From assembly GCF_041435055.1 (NCBI RefSeq), contig NZ_CP108002.1, positions 7,440,001 to 7,504,000 on the forward strand: DNA of 64,000 nt. Reading direction: 5' to 3'. The position numbers and the translations under genes were made by a program. This DNA is from Streptomyces sp. NBC_00341. GTDB lineage: Bacteria; Actinomycetota; Actinomycetes; Streptomycetales; Streptomycetaceae. Below, piece after piece: positions 41,801-53,642 of the stretch. Each line of letters begins with the position of its first letter. The stretch's first letter is position 1. Below the pieces are notes generated by a model. It was not told the origin of the DNA. It searched no databases and worked only from the letters and a program-made list of their open reading frames with translations.

Positions 41801-44800
41801 GCCCACCGGCCCGGCCGAGACCGTGCTCGCCGCCCTGTTCGCGGAACTGCTCGACCTACCCGCAGTGGGCGTCCGGAGCAGCTTCTTCGAGCTCGGCGGC
41901 GACAGCATCGTCGCGATCCAGCTGGTGAACCGGGCCCGCGACGCCGGTCTCGCGATCACCCCGCGCGAGGTCTTCCGGCTCCGCACCGTCGAGGCCCTGG
42001 CCCGCGCCGCAGGGGCGACGCCCGCCCCGCCGGCACCCGCGCACGGTCTGGACGAGGACGCGCTGCCCGTCTCCCCGCTCCAGGAGGGCTTCTTCTTCCA
42101 CGCCGCGTTCGACGCGGGCGCCGCCGACCTCTACCTCGTCCAGGAACTCCTGGAACTCGACGGGCTCGTCGACCCGGACCGGCTGCGCGGGGCACTCCAA
42201 CTGCTGCTGGACCGGCACCCGTTGCTGCGCGCCTCGTTCCGCCAGCTCCCCGGCGGAGAGGTCGTCCAGCGCCTCGCCGGCCACGTCACCCTGCCCTGGC
42301 AGCAGGCCGACACCGCGGAGACCACCCTGGACGACGTGCTCCGCGCCGACCGCGCCCGGCCCTTCGACCTGGACCGGCCACCGCTGCTGCGCGCCACTCT
42401 CGTACGGGACGGCCACCGGCACCGGCTGCTGCTCACCCTGCACCACATCGTCGCGGACGGCTGGTCCGTCTCCGTACTGCTGCGCGAACTCACCGCCGCC
42501 TACCGGGGCGAGGAACTCCCCGCACCGGCCGCCCCCCACCCGTACCTGGCGTGGCTGGCCACCCGGGACCGGGACGGCGCGCGGGAGGCGTGGCGGCAGG
42601 CGCTGTCCGGGCTGGCGGGGCCGACCCGGCTCTCCGCCATCGCCGCCGCGGCGGACGGCGAGCGGGCCCCGGCCAGGCCGGAACAGGTGGACACCCGGCT
42701 GCCCGAGGAACTGACCGAGGCCCTCACCACGTACGCCCGCACCCACGGACTCACCCTGAGCACCGTCATGCACGGCGCCTGGGCGCTGCTGCTCGGCGCG
42801 CTCACCGGCAGCGACGACATCGTCTTCGGCACGACCGTGTCCGGCCGGACCACCGAGGTTCCGGGCCTGGACTCCGCGGTGGGCCTGTTCATCAACACCG
42901 TGCCCGCCCGGGTGGCCCTGCGGCCCGAGGAGTCGCTCACCGCACTGCTGCGCCGCGTCCAGGACGAGCACACGGCGCTCCTGGACCACCAGCACCTCGG
43001 CCTGGCCGACATCCAGCGGATCGCGGGCGGCGGTGAACTCTTCGACACCCTGGTGGTGTTCGAGAACCACCCGGCCCCGCGGACGCCCGCGGACCACGGC
43101 CCGGACGCGCTGCGCATCACCGCCAACGACGTCACCGATGCCGTGCACTACCCCCTCGCGCTCGTCGTCGAGCCCGGCGGCGACGGGCTGCTGCTGCGGC
43201 TCAAGCACGACGCGGCCCGCCTCGACCAGGTGACCGTGGCCGTCCTCGCCAACCGCTTCACCGCACTGCTGCGCACCCTGGTCGCAGAGCCCGGCCGCAC
43301 CGTCGCCCGCACCGGCCTGCTGTCCGAACGCGAACACGCGCACCTCGCCGGGCTGAACGCCACCGCACGGCCCGTCCCGGAGGCCACGCTCGCCTCGCTG
43401 TTCGCCGCGCAGGCGGCCCGTACCCCCGAAGCCCCGGCCGTGGTCTTCGAGGACACCACGCTGACCTACGCCGAACTCGACCGGCAGGCGGAGGCGCTGG
43501 CCCGGCGGCTGCGCTCGCGCGGGGCAGGCCCCGAGCAGTACATCGCGGTGGCCGTGCCCCGCTCCGCCGAACTGATGGTCGCGCTGCTGGGCGTACTGAA
43601 GACCGGCGCCGCCTATCTGCCGGTCGACCTGGACTACCCGGCGGAGCGGGTCGCCTTCGTGCTCGGTGACTCCGGCACCCGTACGGTCGTGACCACGGCG
43701 GAGGCGGCCGGGCGGCTGCCCGTCGTCCCCGGCACCGACCTGCTGCTCGTCGACCGGGACGAGCCGGACGACAGGGACGCGCGTGTCCCCGGGGCCTCTG
43801 TACGGCACGCCGGTCCGGACCACCCCGCCTACCTGATCTACACCTCCGGCTCCACCGGCCGCCCCAAGGGCGTCACCGTCACCCACCGCGCCGTCGTCAA
43901 CCGGCTCGGGTGGATGCAGGGGGAGTACGGGCTCGGCGCGGACGACCGGGTCCTGCAGAAGACCCCGGCCGCCTTCGACGTCTCCGTGTGGGAGTTCTTC
44001 TGGCCCCTGGTGGAGGGCGCGACCGTCGTCCTCGCCCGCCCCGGCGGCCACCGCGACCCCGGCTACCTGGCCGGGCTGATCCGGGCACGGCGGATCACCA
44101 CGCTGCACTTCGTCCCGTCCATGCTGGCCGCTTTCACGCAGGCCCTGGAGTCCGACACGGAGCACCCGGACTGGGCGGCGAGCCTGCGGCGGGCGTTCTG
44201 CAGCGGCGAGGCCCTCACCGGGGCCCAGGCCGCCAACTGGTCTGAGCTGACCGCGCGTTCCGGGCGGGCTCCGGTGCCGCTGCACAACCTCTACGGGCCC
44301 ACGGAGGCCGCGGTGGACGTGACCTCCTTCGCCTACCGCCATGACAGCGACGGCGGCTCCGGGCCCGCCGTCCCCATCGGCCGCCCGGTCTGGAACACCC
44401 GGCTGCACGTACTGGACCCGTTCCTGCGCCAGGTCCCCGACGGGGTGGCGGGGGAGCTGTACCTCGCCGGGGTGCAACTGGCGAGGGGCTACCACGACCG
44501 GCCGGGCACGACCGCGGAACGCTTCGTGGCCGACCCCTTCGGCGGACCGGGCGAGCGCATGTACCGCACCGGGGACCTGGTGCGGCGCCGCGCCGACGGC
44601 GCCGTCGAGTACCTCGGCCGCACCGACCGGCAGGTCAAGGTCCGGGGCAACCGCATCGAACTCGGTGAGATCGAGGCCGCCCTGGCCGCCCTGCCGGGCG
44701 TCGCCGCAGGAGCGGTGATCGTCCGTGACGGCGCACTGGCCGGCTACGCCGTGCCCGTACCCGGCACGGTCCTGGACACCGGCGCCCTGCGCGCGGCGCT

Positions 44801-47800
44801 GGCGGAGGTACTGCCCGCGCCCATGGTGCCGGGCACCGTCCTGGCCCTGGACTCCCTGCCGCTGACGCCCAGCGGCAAGCTCGACCAGAACGCCCTGCCG
44901 TCCGCCGCGCCCGCCCCCCTGACCGGCGGCAGGGCCCCGCGCGACGAGCGCGAGAGCGCCCTGTGCGAGATCTTCGCGGAGGTGCTCGGCGTACCCGGGA
45001 CCGGCGTGGACGACGACTTCTTCGTCCTCGGCGGCGACAGTCTCAGCTCGATCGCCGTCGCCACCCGGGCCCGTGCGCGGGGTCTGGTGATCGGCCCCCG
45101 CGACGTGTTCGAGTGCCGGACCCCGGCCGCCCTGGCCGCCGCCGCGCAGACGGCCAACCCTGCACCGTCCGCCTCCTCCGCCCCTGAGCCGGTCGCTGCT
45201 GCCCCCGCCGACGCCGTCACCGTGACCGCCGCCGAGGCCGGACCGGCGGCCGCCGCCCTCCAGGCCGTGCTGGCCCTCCAGGAGCAGTCCGGCGCCGACG
45301 TGGACCCCGCCCTGCGGGCCCTGCTCGCCCAGCTGACCTCCGCCACGGGCACCGAGCAGTCGCCGGAGCCGGAGCAGCCCGCCCCGCTCGGCGGACTGGT
45401 GCTCTCGGCGGAGGAGAACGAGCGCGTCGCCGCCACCGCCGGGCTCCCGGTCGACGACATCTGGCCGCTCTCCCCGCTCCAGGAGGGCATGTACTTCCAC
45501 GCCACCTACGACGCGGGCGAGGCGCTCGACGTCTACCTCTCCCAGGAGACCCTGGACTTCGACCACCGCGTCGACGCGGACCGGCTGCGCGCCGCCTGCC
45601 GGACGCTGCTGGCCCGCAACACCGGCCTGCGGGCCGGATTCACCGCCGACGGGCTGCCCCGCCCCGTCCAGTTCATCGTGGACGGCGCCGAGATCCCGTT
45701 CGTAGAGGAGGACCTCTCCGGACTGCCCGTGGCGCAGCAGCACAGCCGGACCCGGGAGCTGCTGGCCGCCGACCGGCGCCGCCGCTTCGACCTGTCCTCG
45801 CCCCCGCTCTGCCGGCTGCTGCTCATCCGGCTCGGGGACGGCCGGGACCGGCTCGTGATCACCCATCACCTCATCCTGTGGGACGGCTGGTCCGCGTGGC
45901 TGTTCCTGGAGGAGCTGTTCACGCTGTACGAGCGGGCCGGCGACGCCGCCGGACTTCCGGTGCCCGGTTCGTACCGCGACTACCTCGGCTGGCTGGACGA
46001 GCAGGACACCGGGGCCGCGCTCGGGGCCTGGCGCCGGTCGCTCTCCGGATTCGACGAGCCGACCCTGCTCGCCCCCTCCGGGCGCGACACGGGACCGGTC
46101 ATCCCGGCGGACCACGACACCGTGCTCGGCCCGGAGACCAGTGAACTGCTGCGGGCCACGGCCCGCCGGCACGGGCTCACCCTGAACACCGTCCTGAACG
46201 CGGCCTGGGCCCTGGTGCTCTCCGCGACGACCGGCCGGGCCGACGTCGCCTTCGGCACCGCCGTCGCCGGACGGCCCGCCGACGTCCCGGACGCGGCCGG
46301 AATCATCGGGATGTTCCTCAACACCATCCCCGCCCGCGTCGCGTTCGCCCCGGACGAGCCGCTCCTCGCCCTCCTGCGCCGGATGCAGTCGGAGCGCGCG
46401 GCCGTCATGCCGTACGAGTACGTCGGACTCGGCGCCCTCCAGCAGGAGACGGGACACCGCCGGCTCTTCGACACCCTGTTCGTCCTGCGCTCGGCCGACG
46501 GCGAGGACCGCGCGGCCGAACTGCGCCGGCGGCACGGCATCACCGCCATGTCCAACGTGGACGGCACGCACTTCCCGCTCACCCTGATCGTCACTCCGGG
46601 CAGCCGGCTGCGGATCACCCTGGCGGCCAGGCCGGACCTGTTCGACGCCGAGGCCGCGGCCACCATCCTCGACCGCTTCACCGCGGTGCTCGGCCGACTG
46701 GCCGAGAGCCTCGACGCCGACCCCACGGGTCCGGCCGGGGCGCGGACCGCCGGTCTCGACCTGCTGCTGCCCGCAGAGCGGACCGCCACCGCCGCCGCGC
46801 ACCGCACCGGTCGCGAACCGGTTCCCGACGAGACCGTCGCCGACCTGCTCGCCGCCCAGGTCGCCCGCACCCCGGACGCGGTGGCGCTCGTCTTCGGCGG
46901 CCGGGCCCTCAGCTACGCGGAGCTGGACGCCCGCGTCAACCGGCTCGCCCGGCTGCTGCTGGCCAGGGGAGCCGGTCCGGAGAAGGTCGTGGCGCTCGCG
47001 CTGCCGCGCTCCATCGAGATGGTGGCCGCGCTCTTCGCCGTACTGCGCACCGGAGCCGCCTACCTGCCGCTCGACCTGGACCACCCCGCGGACCGGCTGC
47101 GCCTGATGGCGCGCGACTCCGGGCCGCTTTGCCTGGTGTCCACCACGGCCGTCGCCCCCTCCCTGCGCGACGCGGACGGCTCCGTCGCTCCCGAACTCCT
47201 GCTGGACGACCCGGCCGTGGCCGCCGAACTGGCCGCGCTGCCGGGCGAGGAGATCACCGACGCGGAGCGTCCCGCGTTCGCGCACGGGGTGCCGGGCCGC
47301 CTCGACCACCCCGCGTACGTCATCTACACCTCGGGCTCGACCGGCCGCCCCAAGGGCGTCGTCACCCCGTACCGAGGGCTGACGAACATGCAGTACAACC
47401 ACCAGAAGGAGATCTTCGACCCGGCCATCGCCTCGGCGGGCGGACGCCGGCTGCGCATCGCGCACACCGTGTCCTTCGCCTTCGACATGTCCTGGGAGGA
47501 ACTGCTCTGGCTCGTCGAGGGCCACGAGGTGCACGTCTGCGACGAGGAGCTGCGCCGCGACGCGGAGGCGCTGGTCGCGTACTGCGACAGCCACCGCATC
47601 GACGTGGTCAACGTGACGCCCACCTACGCCCAACTCCTCATCGAGGAGGGCCTCCTCGACCAGGACGAGGCCGCCGGGAAGCACCGGCCCGCGCTCGTCC
47701 TGCTCGGCGGCGAGGCCGTCCCCGACCCGGTCTGGACCCGGCTGCGCCGCACCGAGGGCACCTACGGCTACAACCTCTACGGGCCGACCGAGTACACGAT

Positions 47801-50800
47801 CAACACACTCGGCGCCTCCACCGCGGACAGCGCGACCTCCACGGTCGGGGTACCGATCCGGGGCACCCGCGCCCACGTGCTCGATTCGATGCTGCGCCCC
47901 GTCCCGCCCGGCAGCCCCGGCGAGCTGTACATCGCCGGTACCGGCCTGGCCCGGGGCTACCACGACCGGACCGCGCTGACGGCCGAGCGGTTCGTCGCCG
48001 ACCCGTTCGGCGAACCGGGCGAGCGCATGTACCGCACGGGCGACCTGGTGCGCCAACGCCCGGACGGCCTGATCGACTTCCTCGGCCGCACCGACGACCA
48101 GGTGAAGATCCGCGGCTACCGCATCGAACTGGGCGAGATCTCCACGGCCCTGTCCACGCACCCCGAGGTCGCACACGCGGCGGTCGTCGTCTCCGAGCGG
48201 GCGGGCACCAAGCGCCTGGTCGGCTACGTCGTGCCCGAGGAGGGCGCCGGGACCGGTGACGCGCTGACCCGGCGGCTGCGCGACCACGTGAAGACCCGGC
48301 TGCCCGACTACATGGTCCCCGCCGCGCTCGTCACCCTCGACACGCTGCCCCTGACCGTCAACGGCAAGCTGGACGTCAGGGCGCTGCCCGCACCCGACCT
48401 CGCCGTCGCGGGCACCGGCCGCGCTCCCCGCGATCCGCGCGAGGGGACGCTCTGCGCCCTGTTCGCGGAGGTGCTCGGACTGCCCGAGGGCAGCGTGGAC
48501 ATCGACAGCGACTTCTTCGATCTGGGCGGGCACTCACTGCTGGCCACCCGGCTGGTCAGCCGGGCCCGTACCGCGCTCGACGCCGAACTGGCGATCCGGG
48601 ACCTCTTCGAGGCACCGACCGTCGCGGAACTGGTGGCCCGTGCCGCCCGCACCGGCGGTGCTGCCCGTCCGGCGCTGACCGCGGGCGAGCGGCCCGACCG
48701 GCTTCCGCTGTCCCACGCCCAGCAGCGGCTGTGGGTCATCCAGCAGATCGAGTGCACCTCGGCCGCGTACAACTTCTCGCTGGCCATGCGGCTGCGCGGC
48801 CCGCTCGACCTGGCTGCCTGGCGCACCGCGCTCGCGGATGTGACCGCCCGGCACGAGGCCCTGCGCACCGTCTTCTCCACGTCCTCCGACGGCCAGGTGT
48901 TCCAGCGGGTGCTGCCCGCCGAGCAGGCGCACCCGGTGGTGGAGCACCTCCGGGCCACGGAGGACGAGGTGCCCGGCATCATCGACACCGTCGTCAACCG
49001 GCCGTTCGACCTCGCCGCCGAACTGCTGCTGCGCGCCACCGTCGTGGAGCTGTCGCCGGAGGACCACGTCGTCGTGCTGCTCCTGCACCACATCACCACC
49101 GACGAATGGTCCGACCGGCCGTTCCTGCGCGACCTGGCCACCGCCTACGCGGCCCGCCTCTGCGGCACGGCCCCCGACTGGGAGCCGCTGCCCGTCCAGT
49201 ACGCCGACTACGCCCTGTGGCAGGACCGGCTGCTCGGCGACCCCGCCGACGGATCAAGCCTGGCCGCCCGGCAGCTGGACCACTGGCGCACGGCCCTGGC
49301 CGGAGCCCCGGAAGAGCTCGAACTGCCCACCGACCGGCCCAGGCCCGCCCGCCCGGCGTTCTCCGGAGCCGAACTCGACATCGCCTTCGACGCCCCGGTG
49401 CACGCCGGACTGAAGCGGCTCGCCCGGGAGACCGGCGCCAGCATGTTCATGGTCGTGCACGCGGCCGTCGCCGCGCTGCTCCACCGGATGGGCGCCGGGA
49501 CGGACATCCCGCTCGGCTCGCCCATCGCGGGGCGCGGCGACGAGGCGCTGGACGAACTCGTCGGCTTCTTCGTCAACACCCTGGTGCTGCGCACGGACCT
49601 CGGCGGCGACCCCAGCTTCACCGAACTCCTCGCCCGGGTCCGCGACACCGACCTGGCGGCGTTCTCCCACGCCGACGTGCCCTTCGAGTCGGTCGTGGAG
49701 GCCCTCAACCCGACGCGCTCGCTCTCCCGCAACCCGCTCTTCCAGGTGATGGTGGGCTATCACGCCCGGACCGGGGACGAGATCCAACTGCCGTGCCTGA
49801 GCGTTGAGTTCGTGCCGTTCAGGATTCGCTCGGCCAAGTTCGACCTGGTGTTCAGCTTCACCGAGCACACCGCCCAGGACGGCGGTCCCGGTTCGCTCGG
49901 CTGCCGGCTGGAGTTCGCCACCGAACTGTTCGACCGGGAGACCGCGGAGGCGATCGGTGAGCGGCTGCGCACCCTGGTCGCCGCACTCGTCGCCGCTCCC
50001 GGACAGCCGCTGTCCCGGGCCGAGATCCTTTCCGGCCAGGAGCGGCGGACCGTCCTGGAGGGCTTCGACGACACGGCCCGCGAGGTCGAGGAGGAGTCCC
50101 TGCCCGCCCTGTTCGCCCGCAGGCTCACCGAACGGCCCGACGCCGTGGCCGTGGTGGACCGGGACCGCTCGGTGACGTACGCCCAGCTCGACGACCGGGC
50201 CCGCCGCATCGCCGGTCTGCTCGCCGCGCACGGAGTGGGCGCCGAGAGCGTGGTCGGGGTGGCCGTTCCCCGGTCCGTGGACATGATCGCCACCGTGCTC
50301 GCCGCGATGAAGCTGGGCGCCGCGTTCCTGCCGCTCGACCTGATCCACCCCGGGGACCGGCTCGGCTACATGATCGAGGACTCGGGGGCGGCCCTGATCG
50401 TCGGCACCGAGACCGTCGCCGGGAAGATCCCGGAGGTGGCGGGCGTACCGGTGGTTCTGCTCGACGCCCCCGACACCGCAGAGGCACTTCAGGAGCCGCC
50501 CCCGGCCGCCGTACCCGCCGGGCCCGCCGGCCTGGACCAGGCCGCGTACGTCATCTACACCTCCGGTTCGACCGGCCGCCCCAAGGGCGTGATCGTGCCC
50601 CACGAGGGCATCTCGTCGCTCGTGGCCACCGCCGTCGACCGGATGAACCTGCGCCGCGACAGCCGGGTGCTCCAGTTCGCCTCCACCGGCTTCGACGTCT
50701 TCGTCTTCGAGCTCTCCATGGCGCTGTGCCACGGCGGCAGTCTCGTACTCGTCACCGATGAGGCACGGGTCGCGGGGCCGGCCCTGACCGACTTCCTCGC

Positions 50801-53210
50801 GGACCGGCGGATCACCCACATGATCCTGCCGCCGTCCCTGGTCTCCGCGCTCCCGCCCGGCTGCGAACTGCCCGAGGGGTCGACCGTGCTGGTCGGCACC
50901 GAGACGGTGCCGCCGGACCTGTTCGACCGCTTCGGCGCCACCGCCGACCTGATCTGCGCCTACGGGCTCACAGAGGCGACGGTCAACTCGACGCTGTGGC
51001 GCGCCCGCGAGCACGGCGGCAGCCCGGCCGGCCGGGTGCCCATCGGCCGGCCCGACCCCAACACCCGCGCCTACGTGCTCGACGAGCGGCTGCGGCCCGT
51101 ACCGGTGGGTGTGGTGGGCGAGCTGTACGTCGCCGGACGCGGGCTCGCCCGCGGCTACCTCGGCAAGGAGGCACTCACCTCGGAGCGGTTCGTCGCGGAC
51201 CCCTTCGGGGCGCCCGGCAGCCGGATGTACCGCACCGGCGACCGCGCCCGCCGGCGCCGCGACGGCAACCTCGACTTCCTCGGCCGGGCCGACACCCAGG
51301 TGAAGGTGCGGGGCTTCCGCATCGAGCTGGGCGAGATCGAGGCGGCGCTCGCCGCGCACCCCGGCGTCGCCCAGGCCGCGGTGGTCCCCGACCGGGACGG
51401 CGACATCGTCCGGCTGATCGCCTACGCGGTGCCCGAATCCGGCGAACCCGAGCCGCAGGAGCTGCGCGCCCACATGGCCGGGCTGCTCCCCGAGTACATG
51501 GTCCCGGCCCTGGTCGTACCGCTGGACGGGCCGCTGCCGCTCACGCCCAACGGCAAGCTGGACCGCGCCGCGCTGCCCGCGCCCGACTGGTCCGCGATGA
51601 CGGGCGACGCCCGCCCGGCCACCCCGGTCCAGAGCAGGGTCGCCGCGCTGTTCTGCGAGATCCTCAAGCTGGACGACGTCGGTGTGCACGACAGCTTCTT
51701 CGCGCTCGGCGGCCACTCCATGGCCTCGATGCGGCTGCTCGGCCGCATCCGCGCCGAGTTCGGCGTCGAACTCAGCATCAGGGACGTCTTCGACGCGCTC
51801 ACCGTCGCCGGTATCGCCGGCGCGCTGGAGGGCGCGGGTACGGCCTCCGAGGGCACGGCACCGGCCCTGCCCGCGCTGCGCCCGGCCGGTCGACGGTCCG
51901 GGGAACTGCGGGCGGCGCCCGTCCAGGACTGGCAGTGGCAGTCCGGCCGCGACGCGCGGGGCGTCGACCACGCGCTGACGCTGCGCTCCACGGGCGGGCT
52001 CGACGCCGAGGTCCTCGCCGCCGCCCTCGCGGACGTGGTGGCCCGGCACGAGCCGCTGCGCACCGCCTTCACCGAACGGGACGGCGTCCTGTACCAGCGG
52101 CCCGCACCGGCCCCCGCGCTGACCGTGGAACGGTGCGCGGAGCTGGACGCACGGCTGGCCGAACTCGCGGGCCAGGCACCCGATCCGGCCGTGGAGGCAC
52201 CGCTCAGGGCGCATCTGCTCACCGCACCGGACGGCGGCCAGGCACTGCTGCTGACCATGCACTACCTCGCCGTCGACGAATGGTCGGTGGTCCCGCTCTT
52301 CCGCGACCTGGTCACCGCCCACACGGCGCGCGCCCAGGGCCTCGCACCCGACTGGCAGCCGCTGCCGGTCCGCTACGCCGACTACGCCCACTGGGCCCAC
52401 GAGGTCCTCGGCGACCCCGCGGACCCGGACAGCCGGGGCGGGCAGCAGCTCGCCTACTGGCGCCGGACGCTCGACGGACTCCCGGACCGGATCGTCCTGC
52501 CGGCCGACGGCCCGCACCGGGCAGGACCGGACACCTCCGTGCGGCCCGGATCCCACGTCGGGTTCGTCCTGGACGAGGAGCTGCACGCCGCCGTGGACCG
52601 GCTCGCGCGGGCCACCGGCACCAGCATGTTCATGGTGCTCCACTCGGCGCTGGCCGCGCTGCTCACCGGGCACGGCGCGGGCACCGATCTGCCGATCGGC
52701 ACGATGGTCGCGGGACGCACGGACGAGCAGCTCAGCGATCTGGTCGGCTGCTTCTTCAACACCGTGGTGCTGCGCACCGGCACGGCGGGCGACCCGAGCT
52801 TCACGGAGCTGCTGACCCGGGTACGGGAGATGACGCTGAGCGCCCTCGACCGGCAGGACGTCCCGTTCGACGCCGTCGTCCGGGCCGCCGGACTCCCGCC
52901 CCGGGGACCGCAGGTGATGGTGATCCACCACGAACAGGCCGACGCGGAACAGCTGGAGGGCGGCATCGGCTCGCTCGCGGCCGTACCGACCGGCGTCACC
53001 CGGGCAGACCTGACCCTCAGTTTCTACGAGCCGCAGGGCGACGGCCCGGTGCACTGCGCGCTGATCCACGCCACCGGCCCGCTGGGCACCGCAAAGGCCC
53101 GGCAACTGGCCGACCAGTACCTGGAGCTGCTGCACCGCGCGACAGCTCATCCGGAACAGCCGCTGTCCGAGCTGTTCACCGCACCGTCCAAGAGGAGTGA
53201 CAACGCATGA
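38898..53210 (+). CDS. Tetramodular siderophore NRPS, C-A-T x4 plus terminal C
   Basis: This is a 4770-residue peptide synthetase. In order (approximate residues) it has C1 15-440 (HHIVLDG), A1 460-950, T1 Ser about 1000 (LGGDSI), C2 1054-1477, A2 1491-1993, T2 about 2046, a 100-residue Ala/Pro linker, C3 2185-2614, A3 2635-3155, T3 about 3211 (LGGHSL), C4 3265-3711, A4 3728-4218, T4 about 4273 and C5 4328-4760 (HYLAVDE). There is no epimerase and no thioesterase. Pocket residues read by motif alignment to GrsA are A1 DVWIVGAVNK, A2 DVWHFSLVDK (Ser), A3 DMENLGLINK (hydroxyornithine) and A4 DVFILGAVNK. A1 and A4 are alike and probably take formyl-hydroxyornithine. The order matches erythrochelin/foroxymithine-type assembly, with C5 closing a diketopiperazine. 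ATG 38898 ([10 protein letters not shown]) is the likely start; the frame opens at 38823 inside a hairpin. Confidence 0.93.
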   Translation: MFDAESDRTSASGIPMTGGQAGIWPAQQIEPDSSAYNIVFALDLRGSTDLGRLAAAVRQAVTEADCLHVEFAPGDGDGGPRQSAATVPFEVPVVDLRDAPDPGAAAADWATAERERPAPLDRAPLFAQALLRLADDHVRWYQRYHHIVLDGMGVTLLNRRAGELYTLGTRAPARPDLSLARLVDADRAYRASARHEADRAWWQEHLTGRAEPVRLVERGHSLTARRLRRTVELTGQDAERLRTAAGNAGVRPSRLLVAAVAAYLHRATGEQDLVLGLPVAARQDPVSAVVPGMVSNVVPLRLTVRPGTTGADLVADVRRGISEAAAHGRHRAEHLARDLGLVDGVRELVGPTVNILPRGEEFGFDGLRTELRPDWLGPVSDLAFAFSESRDGHAVTVHLDADADLCDADTLHDHERRFRTVLSALIDHPQRPVGRIELTSGAERERLLGELAVSPCEVAELSWPAAFEAQVRRTPEAVALVCEDRELSYAGLDAAANRLARLLASRGVGAADVVAVALPRSPELVVALLAVMKAGAAYLPLDADHPRDRTAYMLADAGATTVLTVRDLAPHLPASDAGHLLLDDPETAAALAAQDSTEPGVPVVLDQAAYVIYTSGSTGRPKGVIVTHDGVGSLIATATERIGVTSESRVVQFASVGFDVTVWDLIMSLCVGGRIIVVPAERRVAGPALTDYIARHRATHMILPPSLVSALPPECELPEGAVLVVGTEAVPSELIARWAGRLQVVVAYGLTEASVNSTLWLARSGRPGPTPIGRPDPNTRTYVLDSALRPVPVGVEGELYVAGRGLARGYLGRAALTSERFVADPYGEPGTRMYRTGDRVRWGADGNLEFLGRADGQIKIRGHRIEPGEIESAFMAAPGIAQAAVLVRDDHRGVKRLVAYLVGDGDDATTTGTAVTAARAQVAGALPDHMVPTAVVVLDGPLPLTPNGKLDTRALPEPRWTEVSGTDAPTGPAETVLAALFAELLDLPAVGVRSSFFELGGDSIVAIQLVNRARDAGLAITPREVFRLRTVEALARAAGATPAPPAPAHGLDEDALPVSPLQEGFFFHAAFDAGAADLYLVQELLELDGLVDPDRLRGALQLLLDRHPLLRASFRQLPGGEVVQRLAGHVTLPWQQADTAETTLDDVLRADRARPFDLDRPPLLRATLVRDGHRHRLLLTLHHIVADGWSVSVLLRELTAAYRGEELPAPAAPHPYLAWLATRDRDGAREAWRQALSGLAGPTRLSAIAAAADGERAPARPEQVDTRLPEELTEALTTYARTHGLTLSTVMHGAWALLLGALTGSDDIVFGTTVSGRTTEVPGLDSAVGLFINTVPARVALRPEESLTALLRRVQDEHTALLDHQHLGLADIQRIAGGGELFDTLVVFENHPAPRTPADHGPDALRITANDVTDAVHYPLALVVEPGGDGLLLRLKHDAARLDQVTVAVLANRFTALLRTLVAEPGRTVARTGLLSEREHAHLAGLNATARPVPEATLASLFAAQAARTPEAPAVVFEDTTLTYAELDRQAEALARRLRSRGAGPEQYIAVAVPRSAELMVALLGVLKTGAAYLPVDLDYPAERVAFVLGDSGTRTVVTTAEAAGRLPVVPGTDLLLVDRDEPDDRDARVPGASVRHAGPDHPAYLIYTSGSTGRPKGVTVTHRAVVNRLGWMQGEYGLGADDRVLQKTPAAFDVSVWEFFWPLVEGATVVLARPGGHRDPGYLAGLIRARRITTLHFVPSMLAAFTQALESDTEHPDWAASLRRAFCSGEALTGAQAANWSELTARSGRAPVPLHNLYGPTEAAVDVTSFAYRHDSDGGSGPAVPIGRPVWNTRLHVLDPFLRQVPDGVAGELYLAGVQLARGYHDRPGTTAERFVADPFGGPGERMYRTGDLVRRRADGAVEYLGRTDRQVKVRGNRIELGEIEAALAALPGVAAGAVIVRDGALAGYAVPVPGTVLDTGALRAALAEVLPAPMVPGTVLALDSLPLTPSGKLDQNALPSAAPAPLTGGRAPRDERESALCEIFAEVLGVPGTGVDDDFFVLGGDSLSSIAVATRARARGLVIGPRDVFECRTPAALAAAAQTANPAPSASSAPEPVAAAPADAVTVTAAEAGPAAAALQAVLALQEQSGADVDPALRALLAQLTSATGTEQSPEPEQPAPLGGLVLSAEENERVAATAGLPVDDIWPLSPLQEGMYFHATYDAGEALDVYLSQETLDFDHRVDADRLRAACRTLLARNTGLRAGFTADGLPRPVQFIVDGAEIPFVEEDLSGLPVAQQHSRTRELLAADRRRRFDLSSPPLCRLLLIRLGDGRDRLVITHHLILWDGWSAWLFLEELFTLYERAGDAAGLPVPGSYRDYLGWLDEQDTGAALGAWRRSLSGFDEPTLLAPSGRDTGPVIPADHDTVLGPETSELLRATARRHGLTLNTVLNAAWALVLSATTGRADVAFGTAVAGRPADVPDAAGIIGMFLNTIPARVAFAPDEPLLALLRRMQSERAAVMPYEYVGLGALQQETGHRRLFDTLFVLRSADGEDRAAELRRRHGITAMSNVDGTHFPLTLIVTPGSRLRITLAARPDLFDAEAAATILDRFTAVLGRLAESLDADPTGPAGARTAGLDLLLPAERTATAAAHRTGREPVPDETVADLLAAQVARTPDAVALVFGGRALSYAELDARVNRLARLLLARGAGPEKVVALALPRSIEMVAALFAVLRTGAAYLPLDLDHPADRLRLMARDSGPLCLVSTTAVAPSLRDADGSVAPELLLDDPAVAAELAALPGEEITDAERPAFAHGVPGRLDHPAYVIYTSGSTGRPKGVVTPYRGLTNMQYNHQKEIFDPAIASAGGRRLRIAHTVSFAFDMSWEELLWLVEGHEVHVCDEELRRDAEALVAYCDSHRIDVVNVTPTYAQLLIEEGLLDQDEAAGKHRPALVLLGGEAVPDPVWTRLRRTEGTYGYNLYGPTEYTINTLGASTADSATSTVGVPIRGTRAHVLDSMLRPVPPGSPGELYIAGTGLARGYHDRTALTAERFVADPFGEPGERMYRTGDLVRQRPDGLIDFLGRTDDQVKIRGYRIELGEISTALSTHPEVAHAAVVVSERAGTKRLVGYVVPEEGAGTGDALTRRLRDHVKTRLPDYMVPAALVTLDTLPLTVNGKLDVRALPAPDLAVAGTGRAPRDPREGTLCALFAEVLGLPEGSVDIDSDFFDLGGHSLLATRLVSRARTALDAELAIRDLFEAPTVAELVARAARTGGAARPALTAGERPDRLPLSHAQQRLWVIQQIECTSAAYNFSLAMRLRGPLDLAAWRTALADVTARHEALRTVFSTSSDGQVFQRVLPAEQAHPVVEHLRATEDEVPGIIDTVVNRPFDLAAELLLRATVVELSPEDHVVVLLLHHITTDEWSDRPFLRDLATAYAARLCGTAPDWEPLPVQYADYALWQDRLLGDPADGSSLAARQLDHWRTALAGAPEELELPTDRPRPARPAFSGAELDIAFDAPVHAGLKRLARETGASMFMVVHAAVAALLHRMGAGTDIPLGSPIAGRGDEALDELVGFFVNTLVLRTDLGGDPSFTELLARVRDTDLAAFSHADVPFESVVEALNPTRSLSRNPLFQVMVGYHARTGDEIQLPCLSVEFVPFRIRSAKFDLVFSFTEHTAQDGGPGSLGCRLEFATELFDRETAEAIGERLRTLVAALVAAPGQPLSRAEILSGQERRTVLEGFDDTAREVEEESLPALFARRLTERPDAVAVVDRDRSVTYAQLDDRARRIAGLLAAHGVGAESVVGVAVPRSVDMIATVLAAMKLGAAFLPLDLIHPGDRLGYMIEDSGAALIVGTETVAGKIPEVAGVPVVLLDAPDTAEALQEPPPAAVPAGPAGLDQAAYVIYTSGSTGRPKGVIVPHEGISSLVATAVDRMNLRRDSRVLQFASTGFDVFVFELSMALCHGGSLVLVTDEARVAGPALTDFLADRRITHMILPPSLVSALPPGCELPEGSTVLVGTETVPPDLFDRFGATADLICAYGLTEATVNSTLWRAREHGGSPAGRVPIGRPDPNTRAYVLDERLRPVPVGVVGELYVAGRGLARGYLGKEALTSERFVADPFGAPGSRMYRTGDRARRRRDGNLDFLGRADTQVKVRGFRIELGEIEAALAAHPGVAQAAVVPDRDGDIVRLIAYAVPESGEPEPQELRAHMAGLLPEYMVPALVVPLDGPLPLTPNGKLDRAALPAPDWSAMTGDARPATPVQSRVAALFCEILKLDDVGVHDSFFALGGHSMASMRLLGRIRAEFGVELSIRDVFDALTVAGIAGALEGAGTASEGTAPALPALRPAGRRSGELRAAPVQDWQWQSGRDARGVDHALTLRSTGGLDAEVLAAALADVVARHEPLRTAFTERDGVLYQRPAPAPALTVERCAELDARLAELAGQAPDPAVEAPLRAHLLTAPDGGQALLLTMHYLAVDEWSVVPLFRDLVTAHTARAQGLAPDWQPLPVRYADYAHWAHEVLGDPADPDSRGGQQLAYWRRTLDGLPDRIVLPADGPHRAGPDTSVRPGSHVGFVLDEELHAAVDRLARATGTSMFMVLHSALAALLTGHGAGTDLPIGTMVAGRTDEQLSDLVGCFFNTVVLRTGTAGDPSFTELLTRVREMTLSALDRQDVPFDAVVRAAGLPPRGPQVMVIHHEQADAEQLEGGIGSLAAVPTGVTRADLTLSFYEPQGDGPVHCALIHATGPLGTAKARQLADQYLELLHRATAHPEQPLSELFTAPSKRSDNA

Positions 53211-53416
53211 CGACCAACCCGTTCGAGGACCCGCAGGGCACCTTCCTGGTCCTGGTCAACGAGGAGAACCAGCACTCGCTGTGGCCCGCCTTCGCCGAGG
53301 TGCCGGCCGGCTGGCGGACCGTCTTCGGCGCGGACACCCGTGAGGCGTGCCTCGCCCACGTGGAGGCGAACTGGACGGACCTGCGACCCGCCAGCCTCGT
53401 CGCACTCCAGGGCTGA
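53207..53416 (+). CDS. MbtH-family NRPS accessory protein
   Basis: This 69-residue protein has the full family signature: [38 protein letters not shown], with the conserved Ser-Leu-Trp-Pro and Pro-x-Gly-Trp, then [13 protein letters not shown]. MbtH proteins bind adenylation domains and help them fold or act. The ATG overlaps the NRPS stop (ATGA), so the two are translationally coupled, as expected for a partner of that NRPS. A terminator follows. Confidence 0.97.
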   Translation: MTTNPFEDPQGTFLVLVNEENQHSLWPAFAEVPAGWRTVFGADTREACLAHVEANWTDLRPASLVALQG

Positions 53417-53431
53417 CCCCGTACACGAGCG

Positions 53432-53466
53432 GCCGCCCCCGGTGAGAACGCCTCACCGGGGGCGGC
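53432..53466 (+). terminator. Hairpin terminator after MbtH gene
   Basis: Perfect 15-base arms (53432-53446 with 53452-53466, core GCCGCCCCCGGTGAG) flank a 5-base loop, 15 bases after the MbtH stop. It ends the NRPS-MbtH transcript. Confidence 0.78.
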
Positions 53467-53642
53467 GGCGTCCGTGTGCCGTGGTGCTCCTGGGGCCGGT
53501 GCTGCGGCCGTGCCCGGAGGCCGGGTCGGGGATGGCCCTGTGCCTACCCTGACTTCGCGCTCCCGGCCTGTCGCCGTCGCCGCGGGGCGTGCCAGCCTCG
53601 ATGGACGGTCCACCGGTCGTCGAGCGCAGGTGAGGGATTCGG

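Noticed and set aside
41856..48533. A 2225-codon open frame on the minus strand inside the NRPS gene
   Set aside because: It is antisense to conserved A, C and T domains, has no recognisable domains and a Gly/Arg/Val-rich composition typical of the antisense of high-GC genes.
49254..53150. A 1298-codon minus-strand open frame within the NRPS
   Set aside because: Same reason: the opposite strand carries intact NRPS motifs, and this frame lacks any domain.
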